A stretch of 20,760 bases of DNA, taken from the NCBI GenBank assembly GCA_900550355.1, contig URRT01000013.1, forward strand, positions 1 through 20,760, given 5' to 3'. The DNA is from an uncultured Collinsella sp. Lineage in GTDB: Bacteria > Actinomycetota > Coriobacteriia > Coriobacteriales > Coriobacteriaceae. Positions 7,728-15,226 of the stretch are shown here, in pieces. The notes under the pieces are model-generated. The model was not told the origin of the DNA and did not search any database. It saw only the letters and a program-made list of their open reading frames with translations. Made by a program: the position numbers and the translations under genes. Numbering within the stretch: position 1 is the stretch's first letter; the number at the start of each line of letters is the position of its first letter.

Positions 7728-8735
7728 TTACTCGGCGTGCGCGTAATCAACCTTGGCGCGGCGAGCGGTAGCCTTCTCCCAATCGCTGGTGCCCTCAAAG
7801 ACATCCTGCTTGTAGGGATTGCGGCCGAGCTTCTTGGCGCGGTAGGCGATGTAGATGATCGCGGCGACGTTGGCGACCAGTGCGGCGATTGAGACCGCGG
7901 TAGCGGCGCCGGGGTCGAGCGTGGAGTGGGTCACAAAGATGGACTCCTCCTGGAAGTACGGGAACACCTGGGCGAACATGCACCAAATGGCCAGCGTAAA
8001 GGCGCGGTTTTGGATCCAGCCGCCCTTGTTCCAGATAAAGGCGGCGACGGTGGGCGCCAGCAGCAGCGCAAAGCCGCAGAACCAGGAGTGGGTGGGCAGG
8101 CAGTTGTAGGTGTAGCAGAAGTTCCAGATATCGTAGGCGATGATGTAGACCCAGGTCATGTCGGGCCACAGCATGTCGGTCTTGTCCTCGGAGGCGTAGA
8201 CGCTCCACCAACCGGTCATGCAGAAGATGTTGATGATACCGGCGATGCCGTTGAACACGTTGTTCCAGCCGGCCAGCTGCGTAGCACCTTCGGAGGTGAC
8301 CCAGGTGGACTCGCCCAGGACAAAGAAGTGATAGGCGCTCTCGAAGTCGGACACGACGGCGATCATGATGTTGATGGCGACGATCACAAACGGCCACGCG
8401 CGGAACCAATGCGCCTTGCCGATCTTTCCCCACTGGTACTTAATGGCAATGAAGCCCCAGCAACCGGCCAGCGCCGCGTATACCTTGGCGTAGTGGAACC
8501 AGCTGTTCTGATACACATGGGTGGGGTTGGTGAGCGCCCACTCGGCGCCCTGCGAGACGCCGATGGCGATGGCGACGCAGTAGATGGTCATGGCCAGCGG
8601 AGCCACGCCAAAGATGATTGCCGCGCCCAGCTTGGTGCGGCGGCCGACCTCGTTGAGCACGATCAGGCCAATAAAGACCATGGCCCAGCCGGCCCAGTGG
8701 ATAAGGGTATCGCTACCCCAAACATCGAACAGCAT
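7728..8735 (-). CDS. Polytopic membrane protein, DUF5692-like
   Basis: The 335-residue product is very hydrophobic, with about eight to ten membrane-spanning stretches and many tryptophan, tyrosine and phenylalanine residues at their ends (for example NSWFHYAKVYAALAGCWGF and WFCGFALLLAPTVAAFIWN). It ends in a short charged cytosolic tail. It resembles the family I know as DUF5692, an uncharacterised membrane family of gut Coriobacteriia and Firmicutes; that assignment is from memory. The ATG at 8733-8735 follows AAAGGAGA at a 6-nt spacing. It lies 63 nt downstream of the tetR gene on the same strand and is probably co-transcribed with it. The neighbouring divergent oxidoreductase suggests transport or sensing of a compound that enzyme reduces, but no transport motif is recognisable. 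Confidence 0.8.
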   Translation of the reverse strand: MLFDVWGSDTLIHWAGWAMVFIGLIVLNEVGRRTKLGAAIIFGVAPLAMTIYCVAIAIGVSQGAEWALTNPTHVYQNSWFHYAKVYAALAGCWGFIAIKYQWGKIGKAHWFRAWPFVIVAINIMIAVVSDFESAYHFFVLGESTWVTSEGATQLAGWNNVFNGIAGIINIFCMTGWWSVYASEDKTDMLWPDMTWVYIIAYDIWNFCYTYNCLPTHSWFCGFALLLAPTVAAFIWNKGGWIQNRAFTLAIWCMFAQVFPYFQEESIFVTHSTLDPGAATAVSIAALVANVAAIIYIAYRAKKLGRNPYKQDVFEGTSDWEKATARRAKVDYAHAE

Positions 8736-8753
8736 GCTGCTCTCCTTTCACAC

Positions 8754-8781
8754 GCCCGCGGCCCCTCTTCTGATCGCGGGC
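8754..8781 (-). other. Hairpin between tetR and the membrane-protein gene
   Basis: GCCCGCG (8754-8760) and CGCGGGC (8775-8781) form a perfect 7-bp stem in the 63-nt spacer, just upstream of the ribosome-binding site of the membrane-protein gene. It has no U-tract, so it may modulate mRNA stability or polarity rather than terminate. Confidence 0.35.
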
Positions 8782-8798
8782 AGTTTGGCCAAATGTCG

Positions 8799-9461
8799 TC
8801 AGTTCTGGGGCTTGCGCTCCGGATACTTGGCGGTATAGCCCTCGATGTGGAGCGTCGAGGCGATGATTTCCTTGACCGTCTCGTCGGGCACATCGGGGTG
8901 CGTGCGGATATACATCAAAAGACCCATGATGAGGGTGTAGAACGTTTCGTAGACATGGTCGATGCGCAGCTCGTGGTGGGCGACAAAATCCACCACGGTG
9001 GTGTCGCAGATATACTGCGCCACACGCTGGACCACGTTGTGCAAAAAGCCGCCGTAGAGCGCGCCGCTGTTGGAGGTCAGAGTGTGCGGCAGTTCGTGGC
9101 CGCTGGCGACCAGGCGCTTAAAGAGCGGGGCGACGGTGTCGAGCGCGCCCTCGATATCACCGACGGTGCGGTTGGCATTCCACTGCTCGAGCTCGGAGAT
9201 AAAACCGTCGATTGCCTCGTCCATGACGGCGGTGACGGCGGCGTCCATGTCGGCGAAGTAGTGGTAGAACAATGAACGCGTGCAGCCGGCTCGCTTGGTC
9301 ACGGCCGATACCGATAGGTGGGACACGCCCAGCTCGGAGCTTACGGTGCGCACGGCATCGAGGATCTCGCGACGGCGTTCGTCGCCCGTCAGGCGCTTTG
9401 CCGCGCTATCGGATGCGGGGACGGCATCGACCACAGAGGTATCTACTGTGTTGCTGCCCAT
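8799..9461 (-). CDS. TetR-family transcriptional regulator
   Basis: This is a DNA-binding repressor with the TetR layout: after an unstructured leader of about 25 residues, helices 1-3 form the HTH (GDERRREILDAVRTVSSELG, then SAVTKRAGCTRSLFYHYF with the typical tyrosine-His-Tyr-Phe end of the recognition helix), followed by an all-helical ligand-binding and dimerisation domain. The longest frame begins at 9479, but there the AGAGG touches the start codon. The ATG at 9459-9461 (MGSNTVD) has AAAGGCGG at a workable distance and is preferred. The gene is divergent from the oxidoreductase at 9650, with two palindromic candidate operators between them, so autoregulation and control of both transcripts are likely. 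The ligand is unknown. Confidence 0.9.
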   Translation of the reverse strand: MGSNTVDTSVVDAVPASDSAAKRLTGDERRREILDAVRTVSSELGVSHLSVSAVTKRAGCTRSLFYHYFADMDAAVTAVMDEAIDGFISELEQWNANRTVGDIEGALDTVAPLFKRLVASGHELPHTLTSNSGALYGGFLHNVVQRVAQYICDTTVVDFVAHHELRIDHVYETFYTLIMGLLMYIRTHPDVPDETVKEIIASTLHIEGYTAKYPERKPQN

Positions 9462-9520
9462 GCGTTTGCCGCCTTTCATCCTCTTTTGCCTGACCGTTCG
9501 CCTAACAGTCTTGAATATTG

Positions 9521-9535
9521 TTGACGGTTCGTCAA
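9521..9535. promoter_or_regulatory. Candidate TetR operator 1
   Basis: TTGACG-GTT-CGTCAA is a perfect 6-3-6 palindrome in the divergent tetR/oxidoreductase region. Operator 2 has the same architecture 23 bp away, centre to centre. Binding by the adjacent regulator is inferred. Confidence 0.6.
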
Positions 9536-9543
9536 TACTATTT

Positions 9544-9558
9544 TTGACACAATGTCAA
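9544..9558. promoter_or_regulatory. Candidate TetR operator 2
   Basis: TTGACA-CAA-TGTCAA is a perfect 6-3-6 palindrome. The spacing to operator 1 is close to two helical turns, so two dimers could sit on the same DNA face. The TTGACA half could also double as a -35 box, but no matching -10 is clear. Confidence 0.6.
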
Positions 9559-9649
9559 CAATGGCGGGTGAACGGCATGGGGCATGCCCGGCCTGCAAAA
9601 AAGAGGGGCGCCGCGGTCTCGCCGGGCTGTGGCAAGAGAAGGGACAACC

Positions 9650-12424
9650 ATGATTCTCAACGGACCGGGAATTAGCTACACCGAGCCCGATATCGGTTCG
9701 GAGTTCGTGCCGGCGCTGCCGGAGCATCCGCGCGAGGCCATTGTCAAGCTGTGCGAGCATTGCACCAACCGACTGCTGCATCGCGATGAGCTGCTGGGCT
9801 ACGAGTACTGGTCGTTTGCCGAGGCCGCGACCGACGAGCAGGCCGAAGTGCTCTGCAAGATGAAGATGCGCCGTCCCTATACGCTGCCCGAGATGGTCAA
9901 GCTCACCGGCATGCCCGAAGCCGATATCGAGAAGATGCTCGACGACATGAGCTACACGGGTCTGCTCGAGTACAACTGGGAAAACCCCGAGCGCGCCAAG
10001 CAGTGGGTGCTGCCCATGCTGGTGCCGGGTTCCGCTGAGTTTCTCAACATGCGCGTGAGCCAGCTCGAGGAGCACCCGGTCTATGCCAAGTTCTTTGAGC
10101 AGGCGTCCAAGGGACCGCTGTCCAAGGCCACTCCGATGGTGCCGCCCGGTGGTGCCGGCATCGGCATGCATGTCATTCCGGTCGAGAAGGCTATCGATGC
10201 CGCGAGCACGTCGGTGCCGATCGAGCATATCGAGCATTGGCTCGACAAATATGATGGCAAATATGCCGCTAGCACCTGCAGTTGCCGCGCGAGCCGTCGC
10301 GTGATGGGTGAGGGCTGCGCCGACGACCCGGCCGATTGGTGCATCGCCGTGGGCGATATGGCCGACTACGTGGTCGAGACCGATCGCGGCCATTACGTGA
10401 CGCGCGACGAGGTTTACGACATCTTGCGCCAGGCCGAGGACAACGGCTTTGTGCACCAGATCACCAATATCGACGGCGAGAACAAGATCTTCGCCATCTG
10501 CAACTGCAACGTCAACGTGTGCTACGCCCTGCGCACCTCGCAGCTGTTCAACACGCCCAACCTGTCGCGCTCAGCCTATGTCGCCAAGGTCGAGAAGGAC
10601 AAGTGCGTGGCCTGCGGTCGCTGCGTTGAGGTGTGTCCGGCCGGCGCCGCCAAGCTGGGCCAGAAGCTCTGCAGCAAAAAGGCGGGCGGACGGGTGCCCG
10701 AATATCCGCGCCAGGAGCTGCCCGATGCCACCAAGTGGGACCACACCAAGTGGTCGCCCAACTACCGCAACGACAACCGCATCGAGACGCATGAGTCCGG
10801 CACCGCTCCCTGCAAGACGGCCTGCCCCGCGCATGTTGCCGTTCAGGGCTATTTGAAGCTCGCGGCTCAGGGTCGCTATGACGAGGCCCTAGCACTCATT
10901 AAGCGCGAGAACCCGCTGCCTGCTATCTGCGGCCGTGTGTGCAACCGCCGCTGTGAGGATGCCTGCACCCGCGGCCGTGTGGACGCCGCCGTGGCCATCG
11001 ACGAGGTCAAGAAATTCATCGCCCAGCGCGATCTGGATGCCGCGACTCGCTATGTCCCACCTGTGGTGACTCCGACGCGTGCCGGCGGCTTCGACCAGAA
11101 GATCGCCATCATCGGTGCCGGTCCGGCCGGTCTGTCCTGCGCCTTCTATCTGGCCGAGAAGGGCTACAAGCCCGTCGTGTTCGAGAAGAACGAGCGCCCG
11201 GGCGGCATGCTCACCTACGGCATTCCCAGCTTTAAGCTGCAGAAGGACGTCATTGAGGCCGAGGTCGAGGTCATTCGCCTGATGGGTGCCGAGTTCCGCT
11301 ATGGCGTGGAAGTCGGTCGAGACGTGACGCTCGACGAGCTGCGCGCGCAGGGCTTCAAGGCCTTCTACGTTGCCATTGGCTGCCAGGGCGGCCGCCTTGC
11401 CGGCATTCCGGGCGAGGGTGCCGAGGACGTGACCGTGGCCGTCGACTTCCTTCGCGAGGTCAACAGCGGCAAGATTGATGCGCTGCCCGACCGCACTATC
11501 GTGGTGGGCGGCGGCAACGTGGCTATCGACGTCGCGCGCAACGCCTGCCGTCTGGGTTCCGAGCACGTTGAGATGTTCTGCCTGGAGAGCGAGGCCCAGA
11601 TGCCTGCCAGCGAGGAGGAGCGTCGCGAGGCCGTTGAGGACGGCGCCCACATCAGCTGCGGCTGGGGCCCCAAGGAGGTTCACCTGGACGAGGCCGGTCG
11701 TGTGTGCGGTATCACCTTCAAGCGCTGCACGCGTGTCTTTGACGACGAGGGCCGTTTTGCGCCCGAGTACGACGAGAGCGATCTGCGCCGTGTCGATGCC
11801 GACCGTGTCGTCATGTCGATTGGCCAGTCCATTGTGTGGGGCGACCTGCTAGCTGGCTCCAAGGTGGAGCTCGGCCGCGGCCAGGGCGCCCTTGCCGATC
11901 CCCAGACTTACCAGACCGCCGAACCCGACATCTTTGTGGGTGGTGACGTCTGCACTGGCCCCAGCTTTGCCATCGACGCTATCGCCGCCGGTCACGAGGC
12001 TGCGGTGTCCATCCATCGCTTTGTGCAGCCGGGCTCCACGCTCACCATCGGCCGCAATCAGCGCCGCTACACTGCGCTCGACCGCGACGACGTTGTGCTC
12101 GAGAGCTACGATAACGCGAGCCGCGAGGTTGCCCACGTGGACCGCGAGCGCGAGAAGGCCGCGCCGTTTAGCGAGTACGTCGAGACCTTTACCGAGGAAC
12201 AGGTGCGCGCCGAGACTGCCCGCTGCCTGGGCTGCGGCGCCTCGATCGTCGACCCCAACAAGTGCATCGGCTGCGGCCTGTGCACCACCAAGTGCGCGTT
12301 CGACGCCATCCATCTGGATCGCGACCGTCCCGAGTGCTCCACGATGGTCAAATACGAGCAAAAGCTCCCAAGCCTCGGCAAGTACGCTCTAAAGCGCGCC
12401 ATCAAGATTAAGTTTGGTCATTAG
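9650..12424 (+). CDS. Multi-domain FAD/NAD(P) and iron-sulfur oxidoreductase (GltD-like core)
   Basis: The 924-residue protein appears to be a cytosolic electron-transfer enzyme built of three parts. Residues 1-345 form a cysteine-rich front: a winged-helix-like stretch (75-110), CSC...C...C (210-231), CNCNVNVC (284-291) and a ferredoxin motif C319-x2-C322-x2-C325-x3-C329P. Residues 385-800 match the small subunit of glutamate synthase and the equivalent part of dihydropyrimidine dehydrogenase: the CxxxC...CGRVCxxxCExxC cluster region (388-439), FAD site GAGPAG (489-494), NAD(P) site GGGNVA (620-625) and the second FAD contact GGDVCTG (764-770). The C-terminus adds CIGCGLCTTKC (872-882). The frame is open from 9584, but AAGGG at a 6-nt spacing supports the ATG at 9650. 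No large GltB-like partner is present, so glutamate synthesis is unlikely; the substrate is unknown. Probably TetR-controlled. Confidence 0.88.
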   Translation: MILNGPGISYTEPDIGSEFVPALPEHPREAIVKLCEHCTNRLLHRDELLGYEYWSFAEAATDEQAEVLCKMKMRRPYTLPEMVKLTGMPEADIEKMLDDMSYTGLLEYNWENPERAKQWVLPMLVPGSAEFLNMRVSQLEEHPVYAKFFEQASKGPLSKATPMVPPGGAGIGMHVIPVEKAIDAASTSVPIEHIEHWLDKYDGKYAASTCSCRASRRVMGEGCADDPADWCIAVGDMADYVVETDRGHYVTRDEVYDILRQAEDNGFVHQITNIDGENKIFAICNCNVNVCYALRTSQLFNTPNLSRSAYVAKVEKDKCVACGRCVEVCPAGAAKLGQKLCSKKAGGRVPEYPRQELPDATKWDHTKWSPNYRNDNRIETHESGTAPCKTACPAHVAVQGYLKLAAQGRYDEALALIKRENPLPAICGRVCNRRCEDACTRGRVDAAVAIDEVKKFIAQRDLDAATRYVPPVVTPTRAGGFDQKIAIIGAGPAGLSCAFYLAEKGYKPVVFEKNERPGGMLTYGIPSFKLQKDVIEAEVEVIRLMGAEFRYGVEVGRDVTLDELRAQGFKAFYVAIGCQGGRLAGIPGEGAEDVTVAVDFLREVNSGKIDALPDRTIVVGGGNVAIDVARNACRLGSEHVEMFCLESEAQMPASEEERREAVEDGAHISCGWGPKEVHLDEAGRVCGITFKRCTRVFDDEGRFAPEYDESDLRRVDADRVVMSIGQSIVWGDLLAGSKVELGRGQGALADPQTYQTAEPDIFVGGDVCTGPSFAIDAIAAGHEAAVSIHRFVQPGSTLTIGRNQRRYTALDRDDVVLESYDNASREVAHVDREREKAAPFSEYVETFTEEQVRAETARCLGCGASIVDPNKCIGCGLCTTKCAFDAIHLDRDRPECSTMVKYEQKLPSLGKYALKRAIKIKFGH

Positions 12425-12427
12425 GTT

Positions 12428-12449
12428 CCGCCGTTCTAACGAACGGCGG
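12428..12449 (+). terminator. Hairpin after the oxidoreductase gene
   Basis: CCGCCGTTC-TAAC-GAACGGCGG is a perfect 9-bp stem starting 3 nt after the stop codon. There is no U-tract, so termination is uncertain. The rest of 12450-12603 is GC-rich with no visible gene. Confidence 0.5.
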
Positions 12450-12617
12450 CACTGCCGACGCTGCGCGGCGCCCAGGCACCCCATCTTGCCCCTCAACTTC
12501 GGCGCCGCGGGCAAAAGCCCAGCGGACGCCTTGTTTCGGGGCAACCTGGGGCACCTGGATCGCCGCTCGCTGACGTTTGGCTGACATCGCATCAACCATT
12601 GTTGAAAGGTATTCGCC

Positions 12618-13046
12618 TTGCATGAATTAGGGATTGTGTATCACATTATTCGCGATGTCGAGAATGTGGCGCGCGCTCATGGCGTGCGTCGCGTTTCGAG
12701 CGTGACGTTGCTACTGGGCGAGGTCTCGGGCGTCGTTCCCGACTTGCTGCTCGACGCTTGGCGCTGGGCAGCAGATAAAAAGCCTATCACCGAGGGCTCG
12801 GAGCTTATCGTGGAGCCCGTCGAGGCCGTGACACATTGCGAGGCGTGCGGCTGCGACTACGCGACGGTCGAGCACGGCAAGACCTGTCCCCAGTGCGGTA
12901 GCGGCGAGACCTATTTGCTGCAGGGTCAAGAGGTAATGATCAAACAGATCGAGACCCCCGACGAGGACCCGGCAGACGCTGCTCCTGACGGCCTCTCCGA
13001 CGCCCCCGATGCCGTCGACGCCGCCAACCCACTCCACATCGCCTAA
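12618..13046 (+). CDS. hypA: HypA/HybF nickel-insertion protein
   Basis: HypA delivers nickel to [NiFe]-hydrogenase large subunits together with HypB. The 142-residue product starts MHELGI, with His2 as the expected nickel ligand, and has a zinc site C74-x2-C77 and C90-x2-C93. Because the family needs Met1-His2, the TTG at 12618 must be the start; GAAAGGT (12604-12610) lies 7 nt upstream, and the nearby ATG at 12621 is in another frame and stops at once. After about residue 113 there is an unusual 29-residue Asp/Ala/Pro-rich tail, beyond the common length of about 115. No other hyp or hydrogenase gene is in the window, so it may be a stand-alone copy or belong to a cluster elsewhere. It lies 193 nt after the oxidoreductase; co-transcription is possible. 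Confidence 0.93.
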   Translation: MHELGIVYHIIRDVENVARAHGVRRVSSVTLLLGEVSGVVPDLLLDAWRWAADKKPITEGSELIVEPVEAVTHCEACGCDYATVEHGKTCPQCGSGETYLLQGQEVMIKQIETPDEDPADAAPDGLSDAPDAVDAANPLHIA

Positions 13047-13383
13047 CATCCAATGACTACATGGGCTAGAGTTCTAAACATATTTGCTTCGGTTAGTCAA
13101 GTCATGTCTGTTTAAACAAAATGGTGGCACGCAGACGCATCGGAATCCACCTAAAAGAGGTCTTAACGAACAGTGCACCTTTATATGTCTTTGAAAGCAA
13201 TCAGCAAATCACGTTTTAGCAGGCAATAAGCTGTAAACCGGCAACGTAATCAATTTGTAACAAACTTAGACGTTTAAACAAATAAACCAACCATTTGCGA
13301 ATTTAGCTATAATTCCACAATCCAAACAGGTATACTCCTTTCATGTCGTGTAGGAAATACGTAGACAAAAAGGAGGTTATGTG
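13047..13383 (+). promoter_or_regulatory. AT-rich regulatory region upstream of the mannose-type PTS operon
   Basis: This non-coding stretch of 337 bp is distinctly richer in A+T than its surroundings. It holds TATAAT at 13308-13313, a consensus -10 without a good -35 at the right distance, and two direct copies of GTTTAAACAAA (13110-13120 and 13272-13282) that may bind a regulator. It ends with AGGAGGT (13371-13377), the ribosome-binding site of the first PTS gene. No regulator gene is adjacent. Confidence 0.5.
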
Positions 13384-14373
13384 ATGGTAAGTATTGTTCT
13401 TGCTAGCCACGGGGACTTGGCAGCTGGAATCAAGCAGACGGGCTCGATGGTCTTTGGCGATCAGCCGTCTGTTGCCGTGGTCTCGCTCGAGCCGAGCATG
13501 GGCCCCGACGACTTCCGTGCCAAGGTCGAGGAAGCAGTCGCTTCCTTCGAGGACCAGGAGCAGGTGCTCTTCCTCGTTGATCTGTGGGGCGGCACGCCGT
13601 TCAACCAGATCAGCGGACTCATCGAGGGCCACGATTCCTGGGCTATCGTCACCGGTGTCAACCTGCCTATGCTCATCGAGGCATATTCGCAGCGCTTTGA
13701 CGCAAAGAACACTGCACATGCGATCGCAAAACATCTCGTGACTGAGGCTAAGGCTGGCGTGCGCGTCAAGCCCGAGTCTCTGGAGCCCGAGGAGAAGAAG
13801 CCGGCTGCGGCCGCCGCTGCTCCTGCAGGCGCCATCCCTCCGGGAACGGTCATCGGCGATGGGCACATCAAGATCGCCCACGTCCGTATCGACACCCGTC
13901 TGCTTCATGGTCAGGTGGCCACCACGTGGACCAAGCAGATCAACCCCAACCGCATTATCGTGGTTTCCGACGGCGTTGCTCACGACGAGCTCCGCAAGAC
14001 CATGATCGAGCAGGCTGCCCCTCCGGGAGTCCATGCCAACGTCGTGCCCATCAAGAAGATGGCCGAGGTCGTCAAGGACACGCGCTTTGGTGACACCAAG
14101 GCTATGCTGCTCTTTGAGAACCCGCAGGATCTGCTCAAGGCCATCGAGGCCGGCGTCGACATCAAGGAAGTCAACATCGGTTCCATGGCTCACTCCAAGG
14201 GCAAGGTCGTCGTCACCAACGCCGTCGCTATGGGCGATGACGACGTCAAGACTCTCGAGGCCCTCAAGGCCAAGGGCGTCAAGTTCGAGGTCCGCAAGGT
14301 TCCTTCGGATTCCTCCGAGGATCTCGACGCCATGTTGAAGAAAGCTAAGGCCGAACTGGCCGCTCAAGCATAG
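13384..14373 (+). CDS. manX: Mannose-family PTS EIIAB component
   Basis: This is a fused cytosolic phosphotransfer protein that passes phosphate from HPr to the incoming sugar. Residues 1-125 form the EIIA domain with His9 in LASHGDLAAG, the phosphorylated histidine, and LFLVDLWGGTPFN. A linker rich in Ala/Pro/Glu (about 125-160) leads to the EIIB domain with His175 in RIDTRLLHGQVATTW. The layout matches Escherichia coli ManX. ATG 13384 is preferred over GTG 13381 because AGGAGG then lies 7 nt away; the ATG at 13379 runs straight into TGA. It is the first gene of the operon, 18 nt before EIIC. The sugar cannot be fixed from sequence; mannose, glucose, fructose, sorbose and amino sugars are all used by this family, so the symbol is by homology. 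Confidence 0.92.
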   Translation: MVSIVLASHGDLAAGIKQTGSMVFGDQPSVAVVSLEPSMGPDDFRAKVEEAVASFEDQEQVLFLVDLWGGTPFNQISGLIEGHDSWAIVTGVNLPMLIEAYSQRFDAKNTAHAIAKHLVTEAKAGVRVKPESLEPEEKKPAAAAAAPAGAIPPGTVIGDGHIKIAHVRIDTRLLHGQVATTWTKQINPNRIIVVSDGVAHDELRKTMIEQAAPPGVHANVVPIKKMAEVVKDTRFGDTKAMLLFENPQDLLKAIEAGVDIKEVNIGSMAHSKGKVVVTNAVAMGDDDVKTLEALKAKGVKFEVRKVPSDSSEDLDAMLKKAKAELAAQA

Positions 14374-14391
14374 TAAAGGAGGGTCCGATAC

Positions 14392-15210
14392 ATGTCTGCA
14401 ATCACTATTCTGCTTGTTGCGATTGTCGCGTTGCTTGCCGGTATGGAAGGCATTCTGGATGAGTTCCAGTTCCATCAGCCGCTCGTGGCATGCACGCTTA
14501 TCGGTCTCGTAACCGGTCACCTTCAGGAGGGCATCCTCCTGGGCGGTTCGCTCCAGATGATGGCCCTTGGCTGGGCTAACGTCGGCGCCGCCGTCGCGCC
14601 TGACGCCGCTCTGGCCTCGGTCGCTTCTTCGATCATCATGGTGCTCGCCCTCAACGGTGGCGCCACCGACTCGGCCAAGGCCGTTACCGCCGCTATCGCC
14701 GTCGCCGTCCCGCTGTCGGTCGCTGGTCTGTTCCTGACCATGATCTGCCGTACCCTGGCCACCGCTATCGCTCACGCCATGGACGGTTGCGCCGAGAAGG
14801 GCGACTTCTCCGGCATCGAGCGCTGGCAGTACGCTGCCATCCTCATGCAGGGCCTTCGTATCGCCATCCCGGCAGTACTTCTGTGCATCATCCCGGCTGA
14901 GGCTGTTACCAACGCGCTTAACGCTATGCCCGACTGGCTGTCCGGCGGCATGGCTGTCGGCGGCGGCATGGTCGCTTCCGTCGGTTACGCCATGGTCATC
15001 AACATGATGGCCACCAAGGAGACCTGGCCGTTCTTCATCCTCGGCTTTGTCCTTGCTGCCATCCCTCAGCTCACGCTGATCGCCCTTGGTCTCATCGGCA
15101 TCTCCCTTGCCCTCATCTACCTTGGCCTTAAGGATCTGGCCAAGCAGGGTGGCGGCATGGGCGGCGGCTCCGGTGACCCGCTCGGCGACATTCTGAACGA
15201 TTACGAGTAG
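14392..15210 (+). CDS. manY: Mannose-family PTS EIIC permease subunit
   Basis: The 272-residue integral membrane subunit forms the sugar path together with EIID. It is hydrophobic throughout and has the family features near the N-terminus (GMEGILDEFQFHQPLVAC, then GLVTGHLQEGILLGGSLQMM, matching the ManY loop that begins GD(L/T)..G...G..L.L...G). Its C-terminal tail is Gly-rich and charged (GGGMGGGSGDPLGD). An AAAGGAGGG ribosome-binding site precedes the ATG at 14392. The gene lies 18 nt after EIIAB and 16 nt before EIID, so the three are almost certainly co-transcribed. Confidence 0.92.
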   Translation: MSAITILLVAIVALLAGMEGILDEFQFHQPLVACTLIGLVTGHLQEGILLGGSLQMMALGWANVGAAVAPDAALASVASSIIMVLALNGGATDSAKAVTAAIAVAVPLSVAGLFLTMICRTLATAIAHAMDGCAEKGDFSGIERWQYAAILMQGLRIAIPAVLLCIIPAEAVTNALNAMPDWLSGGMAVGGGMVASVGYAMVINMMATKETWPFFILGFVLAAIPQLTLIALGLIGISLALIYLGLKDLAKQGGGMGGGSGDPLGDILNDYE

Positions 15211-15226
15211 GAGGGGAGTGATACAT

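Noticed and set aside
7926..9275. 449-codon plus-strand frame across the membrane-protein and tetR genes
   Set aside because: It spans two well-supported minus-strand genes and the spacer between them; its composition is typical of a shadow.
13123..13139. Sigma-54-like TGGCAC before the mannose PTS operon
   Set aside because: The downstream TTGC element is not at the required spacing, and no LevR-type activator gene is nearby.
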